A stretch of 64,000 bases of DNA, taken from NCBI GenBank assembly GCA_964447175.1, contig CAYURP010000011.1, positions 6,904 to 70,903 on the forward strand, read 5' to 3'. Source of the DNA: CAYURP01 sp964447175 (GTDB taxonomy: Bacteria; Zixibacteria; MSB-5A5; SM23-73-2). The notes under the pieces were generated by a model, which was not told the origin of the DNA, made no database searches, and saw only the letters and a list, made by a program, of their open reading frames with translations. The translations under genes were made by a program, and so were the position numbers. Shown here in pieces: positions 1 through 7,759 of the stretch; within the stretch, counting starts at the first letter, position 1; each line of letters begins with the position of its first letter.

Positions 1-318
1 GGAAATAAATGCATCCACCTCCCTTTCCTTAAGAAGATGCATCCCCACAGCAATGGAGGAATCTTTTTTCTTTCTTACCACCTCTGTGGCTTGTTCCTCC
101 ATGGATATGGATTCCGGAGCGTGTTTGATATCCAGGGCAGGGATGGGAAGTGAAGAATTTTTAAGCTCTGATTCAATCTCCCCCTTATCTCCCACCAGGA
201 TCAAATCGATCTTCTCCTTAGCCTCCTGTAAGGCTAAAAGCGCACCCTGCACCACTGCTTGAGGTGCATAATCACCACCCATAGCATCAAGGGCTACTCT
301 GATTCTATTTGATGCCAT
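1..318 (-). CDS. plsX: phosphate acyltransferase PlsX (N-terminal part; gene runs off the window)
   Basis: The reverse strand from the ATG at 318 translates to MASNRIRVALDAMGGDYAPQ and continues open to the window edge for 106 codons. The VALDAMGGD..P opening is the signature of PlsX, which makes acyl-phosphate from acyl-ACP for membrane phospholipid synthesis at the cytoplasmic membrane. It follows rpmF and yceD on the same strand, and the order yceD-rpmF-plsX is a very common bacterial arrangement, which supports the call. Only the N-terminal third is visible; the C-terminus lies outside. Confidence 0.93.
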   Translation of the reverse strand, partial: MASNRIRVALDAMGGDYAPQAVVQGALLALQEAKEKIDLILVGDKGEIESELKNSSLPIPALDIKHAPESISMEEQATEVVRKKKDSSIAVGMHLLKEREVDAFIS

Positions 319-338
319 CTTTTTGTTCAGATTGAACT

Positions 339-527
339 TTAAGTCTTGGTTTCCTTTGCCGGGATAACTTCCCTCTCATCATAGTAGCCGCAGTTAGGGC
401 AGATATGATGAGGCAGTTTTGCCTGATGACAATGAGAACACTCCACCAGTTGAGGTGTTTTTAATTTCCAGTGGGTCCGCCTCTTGGCGCCTCTGGTCTT
501 AGAGTGTCTGCGTTTAGGTAAAGGCAT
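339..527 (-). CDS. rpmF: 50S ribosomal protein L32
   Basis: A 62-residue basic protein starting MPLPKRRHSKTRGAKRR, the standard L32 N-terminus. Two CxxC pairs (CSHC and CPNC) form the zinc ribbon of the zinc-binding L32 type. The open frame extends 13 codons further upstream, but the L32 family begins at MPxPKRR, so I use the ATG at 527, only 5 bp after the yceD stop. It sits between yceD and plsX, its usual partners, and is probably cotranscribed with both. Confidence 0.97.
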   Translation of the reverse strand: MPLPKRRHSKTRGAKRRTHWKLKTPQLVECSHCHQAKLPHHICPNCGYYDEREVIPAKETKT

Positions 528-532
528 GATTT

Positions 533-1042
533 TTATCCTTTCAGAAGATCCCTCAATTTTTCCCATCTGGGATCAAGTTTTTCCTTTTTACACTTGCAGG
601 TGGAGATATTGAGATTAACTCCACATACCGGGCACAGACCTTTGCAGTCCTCTGAGCAAAGAGGCTTCAAAGGCAGGTTCAACAAGATAGCCTCTTTAAT
701 CAAATTGTCTATGGAGAAAAACTGGTTTCCTGGAAAAATGAGGGGTTCTACCTGATCCCGATATTCGATCTCGATTTTGTCCTTCTCCACTTTGACAAAA
801 AAGTCAAGTCTTGCCTCCAGAGAGTGAAAATAAGGTTCCAGACACCTTGAACACTCCAGTTTAACTTCAGTTTTAGCATACCCGCTGCAATAAAAACTAT
901 CCTCACTCCTTCTCAAATTTAATTGTATCTCCACCGGTTTGACAAAGTCTGCTCCTTCAAATTTCAATTCCAAATCCTGAGGAGTTGCCTTAAACTGGAG
1001 GGAGCTTAAGTCATCTCTCAAATCTTTTAATCCCATTTTCAT
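533..1042 (-). CDS. yceD: YceD/DUF177 family protein (23S rRNA accumulation protein)
   Basis: A 169-residue protein of the YceD/DUF177 family. The characteristic segment is LECSRCLEP near residue 85, followed by a C-terminal cysteine cluster CKGLCPVCGVNLN...CKCKKEKLDPRW. In other bacteria YceD is needed for normal 23S rRNA levels and is nearly always encoded next to rpmF, as here. Starts at 1042 (MKMGLK) or 1036 (MGLK) are both possible. A promoter at 1050-1078 puts the predicted transcription start at about the first ATG, so the message may have almost no leader. Confidence 0.9.
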   Translation of the reverse strand: MKMGLKDLRDDLSSLQFKATPQDLELKFEGADFVKPVEIQLNLRRSEDSFYCSGYAKTEVKLECSRCLEPYFHSLEARLDFFVKVEKDKIEIEYRDQVEPLIFPGNQFFSIDNLIKEAILLNLPLKPLCSEDCKGLCPVCGVNLNISTCKCKKEKLDPRWEKLRDLLKG

Positions 1043-1049
1043 AATCCCG

Positions 1050-1078
1050 AAGTTAACCTATACAAAAAGGGTTGTCAA
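1050..1078 (-). promoter_or_regulatory. sigma-70-type promoter of the yceD-rpmF-plsX operon
   Basis: The reverse strand has TTGACA (1078-1073), a 17-bp spacer and TAACTT (1055-1050). The predicted transcription start, about 7 bp after the -10, falls at about 1043, directly before the first yceD ATG at 1042. Confidence 0.6.
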
Positions 1079-1250
1079 GCGAAATTTGGTTATGACCACT
1101 GCATCAAAAGGGCTTAAATTATCACCCTGAACCGTTTTGACCGTTTATACGTAAAAAGTTTAGTATTTTTTGCAATGTAAACATTCTTCGATAAAAGAAG
1201 AGCTGTCTTTTATCTCCTTCTTTTTTATATAATTCCTTTTAGCTATTTTC

Positions 1251-2654
1251 TCAGAGAGTTTTCAGATAAGCATGGATAGCCCGGGCTGCCTTTTTCCCAG
1301 CGCCTGCAGCTAAGATTACCGTTGCACCTCCGGTCACGATATCCCCTCCTGCGAAAACACCCTTTCGGGAGGTTTGTCCGGTTTCAGGATCAGCAATGAT
1401 ATTGCCCCACTTATTTAACTCCAATCCCGGTGTGGTTTGAGGTACCAGAGGATGAGAACTGTTGCCTATAGCTACCATTACCGTATCCACCTTCATTTTG
1501 AAATTGGACCCCTCTATGGGAATGGGTCGTCTCCTTCCGGATTTATCCGGCTCACCTAATTTCATTTTAAGACACTCCATTTCAGTTACCCAGCCATCGG
1601 AGTTGCCCAAAAAGCGGATGGGGGTAGTCAGAAAATGAAACTGGATGCCCTCTTCTTGAGCATGATGGATTTCACCCTCCCGGGCAGGCATTTCCGCACT
1701 GGAGCGTCGGTAAACGATCATTGCATTTTCCGCACCCAGTCTTAAAGCGGTTCTGACCGAATCCATGGCAGTATTCCCCCCTCCCAAAACCGCTACATTC
1801 TTGCCGGAAGAAATGGGAGTATCCGCCTCCGGGAAGGAATATGCCTTCATCAGATTGGAACGGGTTAGATATTCGTTGGCTGAATATATCCCGTTGAGAT
1901 TTTCTCCAGGAATTCCCATGAAATTGGGAAGTCCGGCACCGGTTCCCAAAAACACGGCATGATACCCCTCTTGAAAAAGCTCATCCACAGTCTGGATAGT
2001 GCCAACAGGCCAGCTGGTTTTTACCTTCACTCCCATTTTCACAAGATAGTCCACTTCCGCCTCCACAATCACTTTGGGCAGCCTGAACTCAGGTATCCCA
2101 TATACCAAAACACCGCCGGCTTTGTGCAGAAGTTCAAATACGGTCACCTCATGACCCATTTTGATCAGATCTCCGGCTACAGTCAAACCAGCAGGACCCG
2201 ATCCCACCACTGCCACCTTCTTGCCGGTGGATTTCAGTATCTCTGGAATCTCCACGTCTCCCTTTTCTCTTTCGTAATCTGCAGCAAACCTCTCCAGGTT
2301 CCCAATGGCACAGGGGGTAAATTTCTTGGAGAGAATACAGGTCTTCTCGCACTGCTCCTCCTGGGGGCAAACCCTTCCACAAACAGCCGGAAGACTATTG
2401 GTCTCCTTAAGTTTTTTGGCAGCTGCAACAAACTCTCCCTGCTCTATTAATTTAAGAAAGCCGGGTATGTCCACTTCGACCGGACAACCGTCAATGCAGG
2501 TGGGTTTTTTACACTGCAGACACCGGGTAGCTTCTTTTTGAGCCAATTCCGGGGTGTAACCCAAAGGTACTTCCCTGAAGTTATGAATCCTTTGCTCCGG
2601 AGTTTGTTCCGGCATTTTCTGGCGGGGGATTTTTAACCTGTCTTTAGTTTCCAA
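1251..2654 (-). CDS. nfnL: NfnL/GltA-type flavoprotein subunit (NADPH-binding; glutamate synthase small-subunit family)
   Basis: A 467-residue protein of the glutamate-synthase beta-subunit family. The N-terminus carries two Fe-S motifs (CLQCKKPTCIDGCP near residue 45 and CGRVCPQEEQCEKTC near 92). Next comes an FAD Rossmann site VVGSGPAGLTVAGDL near residue 149, an NAD(P) site VLGGGNTAMDSVRTAL near 290 and a C-terminal GGDIVTGGATVILA flavin motif. The gene directly upstream, 20 bp away, encodes the FAD/[2Fe-2S] partner, which is the NfnAB/SudAB arrangement: electron-bifurcating ferredoxin:NADP oxidoreductase or sulfide dehydrogenase. No large glutamate synthase gene is adjacent, so I favour Nfn over GltBD. 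Last gene of the hbd-ackA operon. Confidence 0.88.
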   Translation of the reverse strand: METKDRLKIPRQKMPEQTPEQRIHNFREVPLGYTPELAQKEATRCLQCKKPTCIDGCPVEVDIPGFLKLIEQGEFVAAAKKLKETNSLPAVCGRVCPQEEQCEKTCILSKKFTPCAIGNLERFAADYEREKGDVEIPEILKSTGKKVAVVGSGPAGLTVAGDLIKMGHEVTVFELLHKAGGVLVYGIPEFRLPKVIVEAEVDYLVKMGVKVKTSWPVGTIQTVDELFQEGYHAVFLGTGAGLPNFMGIPGENLNGIYSANEYLTRSNLMKAYSFPEADTPISSGKNVAVLGGGNTAMDSVRTALRLGAENAMIVYRRSSAEMPAREGEIHHAQEEGIQFHFLTTPIRFLGNSDGWVTEMECLKMKLGEPDKSGRRRPIPIEGSNFKMKVDTVMVAIGNSSHPLVPQTTPGLELNKWGNIIADPETGQTSRKGVFAGGDIVTGGATVILAAGAGKKAARAIHAYLKTL

Positions 2655-2674
2655 TTTTCAATCCTTTCTTTCTA

Positions 2675-3508
2675 CTATTTCCCTGTAAGGGAAAGATATT
2701 TTTCCAAGGAGATTTTTTCCTGTTTAACATACATGGAAAGTCTTCGGGAAAGCTCGTCGAAGTCCACCTGATGGCCATCGAAGTCAGGCCCGTCCACGCA
2801 AGCGAATTTGGTCTTCCCTCCAACCGTTACCCGGCAGACTCCGCACATCCCGGTGCCGTCTATCATTATGGGATTCAAACTCACCATGGTCTTTATCTCA
2901 TAAGGTTGAGTCACCATACAAGCCGCCTTCATCATAGGCACCGGACCAATAACCATACAGAAATTCAACTGCTTTCCATCTTTTAACATTTGGGATAGAG
3001 GCTGGGTAACGAATCCATTAAAACCGTAAGAACCATCATCAGTGCAGACTACAAATTCATCCGATGTCTTTTTCATCTCCTCCTCCATTATCAGAAGCTC
3101 TTTTGTCCGGGCTCCGATAATAGAGATCACCTCATTGCCAGCTTTCTTCAAAGCTTTAGCTATGGGATGTATGGGAGCAATCCCTATTCCCCCACCCACA
3201 CAAACACATTTTCCAAATTGTTCAATATGAGTGGGCTTTCCCAAAGGACCCACCACATCACAAAGACCATCCCCTGCTTTGAATTTACCTAATTGGACAG
3301 TGGATTTCCCCACCTCCTGGAAAATAATGGTAAGAAGGCCAGTCTCCGGCTCCAGATCAGCTATGGACATGGGAATCCTTTCACCATCCTCATGAATTCG
3401 CAAAATAACAAATTGACCTGGTTGTGCTTTTCTTGTTATTTCAGGGACTTCAAGTTTAATCAGATTGATCTGGGGAGCTAATTTTTCCTTTTTAACTATC
3501 CGGTTCAA
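2675..3508 (-). CDS. nfnS: NfnS-type FAD/[2Fe-2S] subunit (sulfide/dihydroorotate dehydrogenase-like)
   Basis: A 277-residue ferredoxin-NADP reductase-like protein. The FAD domain is in the first 95 residues (RIPMSIADLE), the NAD-binding domain begins at CVCVGGGIGIAP (about 101-112). The C-terminal cluster motif is D217-x4-C222-x2-C225-x11-C237, the Asp-plus-three-Cys [2Fe-2S] pattern of NfnS rather than the all-Cys site of PyrK. Together with the downstream large subunit this predicts a cytosolic bifurcating complex coupling NADH, ferredoxin and NADPH pools. It overlaps the upstream small lipoprotein gene by 4 bp. SudB is the main alternative name. Confidence 0.88.
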   Translation of the reverse strand: MNRIVKKEKLAPQINLIKLEVPEITRKAQPGQFVILRIHEDGERIPMSIADLEPETGLLTIIFQEVGKSTVQLGKFKAGDGLCDVVGPLGKPTHIEQFGKCVCVGGGIGIAPIHPIAKALKKAGNEVISIIGARTKELLIMEEEMKKTSDEFVVCTDDGSYGFNGFVTQPLSQMLKDGKQLNFCMVIGPVPMMKAACMVTQPYEIKTMVSLNPIMIDGTGMCGVCRVTVGGKTKFACVDGPDFDGHQVDFDELSRRLSMYVKQEKISLEKYLSLTGK

Positions 3509-3846
3509 AAATCCTCCTTTTCTTTTTTCTTCTTTAGTTTTTCAATCTCTTTCACAAAGTATTCCCGAAAGTAATCCACCACCTCCTGGGTGGAGAAAAC
3601 ATTTATGGCCTCTTTATCCTTTAATTTGTCATAATCTTGTTTGAAAGTGAAATCAGAGGCTAAAAGTGAATCCAGACCAACTATCACATACTGATAATCT
3701 CCGGAATCAAATTGCTTTCTCATCTCCTCAGGCAGAACATATCTGAAATCATCCAATCTTCTCTGCAGATTATCCAATTTGGATTCCTCACAACAAAAAA
3801 GAAATAAAAAAAGGGTTGCTAAAAAAATGGATAATGGTTTTCTCAT
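3505..3846 (-). CDS. small putative lipoprotein, unknown function
   Basis: A 113-residue protein I do not recognise. Residues 1-19 are a basic-hydrophobic signal (MRKPLSIFLATLFLFLFCC), with Cys18/Cys19 as possible lipidation sites although the lipobox is not canonical. The mature part is highly charged, ends in a lysine-rich predicted helix (EIEKLKKKKEKED) and has no cysteines. It overlaps both ackA upstream and nfnS downstream by 4 bp (ATGA type), so translation is coupled and the gene is very likely real despite the lack of a family. Confidence 0.75.
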   Translation of the reverse strand: MRKPLSIFLATLFLFLFCCEESKLDNLQRRLDDFRYVLPEEMRKQFDSGDYQYVIVGLDSLLASDFTFKQDYDKLKDKEAINVFSTQEVVDYFREYFVKEIEKLKKKKEKEDF

Positions 3847-5075
3847 ACTCCTTTATGCATAACCTTTCTTTTTTCGGTTTCTTGAATAATTCTTTGGGTA
3901 TCTCTGGCGATAACCAGCTCCTCATTGGTGGGTATAACTAAAACCTTCACCCTGGAGTCTGGCGAGCTTATCATTGCCTCGATTTTAATTGCTTCCTTAT
4001 TTCTTCTCTCATTGATTTTGATGCCTAAAAAATCCAGATTTTCACAGGATTTCTTGCGGACCAAAGGAGCGTTTTCCCCTATCCCTGCGGTGAAGACTAA
4101 AACATCCAATCCCCCCAGAATGGCTGCGTAGGCTCCTATGTACTTTTTTATTCTGTTGCAGTAGATATCCAGAGCCAGCTGAGCGCCTTTATTTCCTTTT
4201 TTGGATTCCTCCAGGATATCCTTCATATCGCTGGAGATGCCTGAGATTCCCTGCAATCCCCCATGCTTGTTAAGCAGAGTGTTGGCCTCATGTAATGTAA
4301 GCTCCTCATGAGCTATGATATAAAGTATCGCTGCTGGATCCAGATCCCCGGATCTGGTTCCCATAAGAAGTCCCTCCAGGGGAGTAAATCCCATACTGGT
4401 ATCAATGGACTTTCCCCCTTTTATAGCAGCCATGCTGGCACCATTACCCAGATGACAGGTTATCATCAATATATCTTCAAGGTTCTTTTTGAGAAGCTGG
4501 GCTGAACGATGTGCTACATAAAAGTGGGATGTGCCATGAAATCCATATCTTCTAATTCCGTATTTTTTATACAATAGATATGGAATTCCATAAATGTAGG
4601 AACTGGGAGGCATACTCTGATGAAAGGCAGTGTCAAATACTGCTACCTGAGGAACTCCGGGAAATATCTTTTGAGCTGCATTTATTCCTTTAATGTTATG
4701 AGGATTGTGTAAAGGTGCTAAGTCGATACATTTTCTGATCTGGGACATAATCTCAGAGGTAATCAAAGCGGAATCGGCAAACTCCTCCCCACCATGAACT
4801 ACTCTATGACCTATTGCCTCGATCTCGGATTTGTCTTTTACTACCCCGTGCTCTCCGGATAGAAGTGCCCGAACCACATATTCGATAGCCATTATGTGGT
4901 CCAGTATCTCAGCTGTTATTTTGACCTCGGATCGATCGAATGGTTTGTGGCTTAAAACAGCATCGCTCATTCCGATCCGGGAAACCATCCCCTTGGCTAA
5001 TGCTATGTTTACACTGGTGTCTATCAGTTGATACTTGACCGAGGAACTTCCACAATTTAAAACCAGGATGCGCAT
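3843..5075 (-). CDS. ackA: acetate kinase
   Basis: A 410-residue protein beginning MRILVLNCGSSSVKYQLID, the ASKHA-fold phosphate 1 motif of acetate kinase. Other family signatures are VFDTAFHQSMPP, RRYGFHGTSHFYVA, HLGNGASMAAI and the C-terminal FTAGIGENAP. The enzyme interconverts acetyl-phosphate plus ADP with acetate plus ATP in the cytosol. The length is normal. No phosphotransacetylase is adjacent; the neighbours are hydroxyacyl-CoA dehydrogenase (14 bp upstream) and the Nfn pair, which suggests a fermentative or syntrophic acyl-CoA unit. Confidence 0.97.
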   Translation of the reverse strand: MRILVLNCGSSSVKYQLIDTSVNIALAKGMVSRIGMSDAVLSHKPFDRSEVKITAEILDHIMAIEYVVRALLSGEHGVVKDKSEIEAIGHRVVHGGEEFADSALITSEIMSQIRKCIDLAPLHNPHNIKGINAAQKIFPGVPQVAVFDTAFHQSMPPSSYIYGIPYLLYKKYGIRRYGFHGTSHFYVAHRSAQLLKKNLEDILMITCHLGNGASMAAIKGGKSIDTSMGFTPLEGLLMGTRSGDLDPAAILYIIAHEELTLHEANTLLNKHGGLQGISGISSDMKDILEESKKGNKGAQLALDIYCNRIKKYIGAYAAILGGLDVLVFTAGIGENAPLVRKKSCENLDFLGIKINERRNKEAIKIEAMISSPDSRVKVLVIPTNEELVIARDTQRIIQETEKRKVMHKGV

Positions 5076-5089
5076 AGTTATTCCACCAA

Positions 5090-6013
5090 TTAAATTTCCG
5101 GAGGGGGAACATATCTTCTTAGGATGATTTCAGGATTCTCTCCAATTTTGTTCCCCTCCTTATCATAAAGGAAAAAGCCCTGACCAGCCTTTTTACCCAG
5201 ATGTCCAGCTCGGACCAACTTCCTCAAGAGAGGACAGGGATTGTACTTGTGTTCAGATAATTCCTCTAAGAGATTCTCCATCCAGTCCATAACCACATCC
5301 AAACCCATAGAGTCCGCTAAGGCTAAAGGCCCAATATTGAATCCGTAGCCCAGCTTCATGGCAGTATCTATATCCTCAGCAGAGGCGATCCCTTCCATCA
5401 GAACGTGTATGGCTTCATTCAAAAGAGGGACGATGATCCGGGTAGTTACATAACCTGGATACTCATAAACTGCTACCGGGGTTTTATTGAGCTGTTCCTG
5501 GGCGATCTCTTTCACCAGATCATAGGTTTTCTGGGAGGTCCTGAGCCCTCTCACTATCTCCACAAGTGGTATCTTCACCACAGGATATAAGAAATGCATC
5601 CCGATAACCTTATCCGGCCTTTGAGTAAAAGCAGCTAACTCCGTGATGGAGAGGGTGGAGGTATTGGTTACCAGGATGGTTTCCGGAGAGCAGAGTTTGT
5701 CCATTTCCTCAAAGATCCTTTTTTTCTTCTCCAGCTCCTCCGGAATGCACTCTATGACCATAGGAACATCACAAGCATCCTTTAGCTTAATAGACCATTT
5801 TATCCTGGAGAGCACTGCTTTTTTCTCCGACTCTGTCATTCCCCATTTCTCAATCTCCTGATCCATCTCTTCGGATAAAAGCTCCAGGCTCTGTTTTAGT
5901 ATCTCCTGCGTCAGATCAATCAGGACAACCTCGGTACCCGTGGAGGACAAAAGCTGAGCGATTCCTCTGCCCATTACCCCGGCACCACAAATCGCAACTT
6001 TATTAACCGCCAT
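5090..6013 (-). CDS. hbd: 3-hydroxyacyl-CoA (3-hydroxybutyryl-CoA) dehydrogenase
   Basis: A 307-residue protein with the NAD Rossmann motif KVAICGAGVMGRGIAQLL at the N-terminus. The family motifs NTSTLSITELA and GMHFLYPVVKIPLVEIVRG contain the catalytic His (GMHF) of short-chain 3-hydroxyacyl-CoA dehydrogenases, and the C-terminal helical domain includes MKLGYGFNIGPLALADSMGLD. It oxidises or reduces 3-hydroxybutyryl-CoA or similar substrates with NAD. First gene of a five-gene operon with ackA and nfnSL, with a clear SD (GGGAG) and a promoter at 6046-6073. Which acyl-CoA it uses cannot be read from sequence. Confidence 0.92.
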   Translation of the reverse strand: MAVNKVAICGAGVMGRGIAQLLSSTGTEVVLIDLTQEILKQSLELLSEEMDQEIEKWGMTESEKKAVLSRIKWSIKLKDACDVPMVIECIPEELEKKKRIFEEMDKLCSPETILVTNTSTLSITELAAFTQRPDKVIGMHFLYPVVKIPLVEIVRGLRTSQKTYDLVKEIAQEQLNKTPVAVYEYPGYVTTRIIVPLLNEAIHVLMEGIASAEDIDTAMKLGYGFNIGPLALADSMGLDVVMDWMENLLEELSEHKYNPCPLLRKLVRAGHLGKKAGQGFFLYDKEGNKIGENPEIILRRYVPPPEI

Positions 6014-6045
6014 GAATTAACTTCTCCCTGAGCTTATTGATTTCT

Positions 6046-6073
6046 ATTATAAAAAAATCTATCCTTTTTGCAA
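6046..6073 (-). promoter_or_regulatory. promoter of the hbd-ackA-nfnSL operon
   Basis: The reverse strand has TTGCAA (6073-6068), a 16-bp spacer and a perfect TATAAT (6051-6046). It lies 33 bp before the hbd start in the 204-bp divergent gap shared with the AbfD-like gene. Confidence 0.6.
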
Positions 6074-6217
6074 GTTGTCTTTTTATTAATTTGTTAAAAA
6101 TTTCACAAAGTCTAAAACATATTTATTACGTATAGATTTAAAAACCGCTTGTTTATCAAGATGCAACGACTACAAACAAAAGCATTCGAATTTTAAATGT
6201 TAACCAAGGAGTAAAGA

Positions 6218-7684
6218 ATGGCTTTAAAAACACCAGAGGAATACAAGGAGAGCTTGAAAAAGCTACGTTCTAATATTCACAAGTTCGGTAAGGTGATAGA
6301 GGATGTGACCACCAGCCCTTATACCAGGTGTACTGTGGAGGGGCATGCTCAGATATTTAAAGCTCAGCACCATCCGGAGTATAAGGACATAGTCACCACT
6401 AAATCCTCCCTAAACGGAGAGGAGATATCCCGCTATCTGTCCATAATTGAATCACCTGAGGATATGATAGCCAACTCTAAAATGAAAAGGTTCATTTTTC
6501 AACTAACCGGAACCTGCACCGGTGGCAGATGCGCTGGCTGGAACTGCATCAACTCCATGTGGGCCACCACCTATGATATGGATAAGGAGCTGGGAACTGA
6601 CTATCAGCAAAGGCTTAAAAATTGGTTGACTCAGGCACAGAAAAACGACATCACCGTAGCTGGAGCATTAACCGATCCTAAAGGCGATAGGACCAAATCT
6701 CCTTCCCAGCAGGAAGATCCCGATTTGAACCTGCATATCGTGGACATACGGGAGGACGGGATTGTGGTTCGAGGGGCAAAGGTGATGATTTGTGGCGTGG
6801 CTGCTGCAAATGAGTTATTTATTTTACCCGGTTCCGGATACAAAGAGGAGGATAAGGATTGGGCAGTCTCATTTGTGATTCCCAAAGACATTGAAGGATT
6901 AACCATTGTTGAGACCAGGAGACCGTCGGATACCAGAGAGGAGGAAGACGGGTTTGACATTCCGGTTAAATGCGGGGGAATAACTCAAGCCTATCTTTTC
7001 TTTGAGGACGTGTTTGTTCCTAATGAGAGAGTGTTTATGTGCCAGGAATATAAATACTCTTTGAGTGCTGTTTTAAATTTCATAATGCCCTATCGGGCAG
7101 CAATTGGCGCCTGCGTGGCGGGTCAGGGCGATGTGAAGATCGGATCTGCCATTTTGGTTGCCCGGGCCAACGGCCTTTCCTCAAAAGTTTTCAGCGAGAA
7201 GCTGACCCAAATGGTTATAAACAATGAAACTACTTTTGGAATGGGTATTGCAGCTGCTGCTCTGGGAAGGAAACATCCCTCCGGTGTGTGGCAGTGCAAC
7301 CCACTTTTAGCCAACGTGAACAAAGTTCACGTGGCAACTCTGCCCTATGAGACGTCAGTTTTAGCCCAGGATATAGCCGGAGGCATAGCTGAAACCGGGT
7401 GCATACCATCCTCAGTTGATTTCTATGACCCTAAATACGGAAATTTAGTCCAAAAGTATCTCAAAGCCAGTGCCTCAGCTGAATCCAGAACTAAAGCAGC
7501 CAGGTTAGTAGAGTGGACTACCATTGGAGCGGGCGTTCCGGGATGCATGCACGGAGGAGGCTCACCAGACGGAGCTAAATTAGTTATAAGAGCTAATTCC
7601 AATTTAGAGGAAAAGGTCAACATCGCTAAAAGACTGGCGGGAATAGATGAGGATATTCCGGAGCCGGTGAAGAAAAAAAAGTAG
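6218..7684 (+). CDS. AbfD-family protein (4-hydroxybutyryl-CoA dehydratase/4-HPA hydroxylase fold) with altered cluster and active-site residues
   Basis: A 488-residue protein homologous along its whole length to 4-hydroxybutyryl-CoA dehydratase AbfD (shared stretches TDPKGDR, REDGIVVRGAK, NERVF.CQEY, LLANV, DIAGG, MHGGGSP). AbfD uses an FAD and a [4Fe-4S] cluster held by Cys99, Cys103, His292 and Cys299. Here the first two cysteines are C100 and C105 (CTGGRC, x4 instead of x3), His292 is replaced by Tyr292, and Cys299 is kept. AbfD Glu257 aligns with Gln257, Tyr296 with Ile296 and Glu455 with Gly. An extra C110 lies nearby. The fold and FAD domain are probably kept but the classic dehydration is doubtful. 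SD AAGGAG precedes the ATG. It is divergent from the hbd operon, which hints at acyl-CoA chemistry. Confidence 0.8.
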   Translation: MALKTPEEYKESLKKLRSNIHKFGKVIEDVTTSPYTRCTVEGHAQIFKAQHHPEYKDIVTTKSSLNGEEISRYLSIIESPEDMIANSKMKRFIFQLTGTCTGGRCAGWNCINSMWATTYDMDKELGTDYQQRLKNWLTQAQKNDITVAGALTDPKGDRTKSPSQQEDPDLNLHIVDIREDGIVVRGAKVMICGVAAANELFILPGSGYKEEDKDWAVSFVIPKDIEGLTIVETRRPSDTREEEDGFDIPVKCGGITQAYLFFEDVFVPNERVFMCQEYKYSLSAVLNFIMPYRAAIGACVAGQGDVKIGSAILVARANGLSSKVFSEKLTQMVINNETTFGMGIAAAALGRKHPSGVWQCNPLLANVNKVHVATLPYETSVLAQDIAGGIAETGCIPSSVDFYDPKYGNLVQKYLKASASAESRTKAARLVEWTTIGAGVPGCMHGGGSPDGAKLVIRANSNLEEKVNIAKRLAGIDEDIPEPVKKKK

Positions 7685-7710
7685 GGGAGTCCCTAATGGG
7701 CTCCTTAAAA

Positions 7711-7740
7711 GGGAGGGGATAAACCCCTCCCCTATTTTTA
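7711..7740 (+). terminator. intrinsic terminator after the AbfD-like gene
   Basis: An 8-bp perfect GC-rich stem (GGGAGGGG at 7711-7718 with CCCCTCCC at 7724-7731) and 5-base loop, followed by CTATTTTTA. Confidence 0.8.
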
Positions 7741-7759
7741 TCCTCATTTGTCTAACCTC

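Noticed and set aside
1190..1230. Terminator after nfnL
   Set aside because: Only a 5-bp AT-rich stem (TTCTT/AAGAA) is present, too weak to call.
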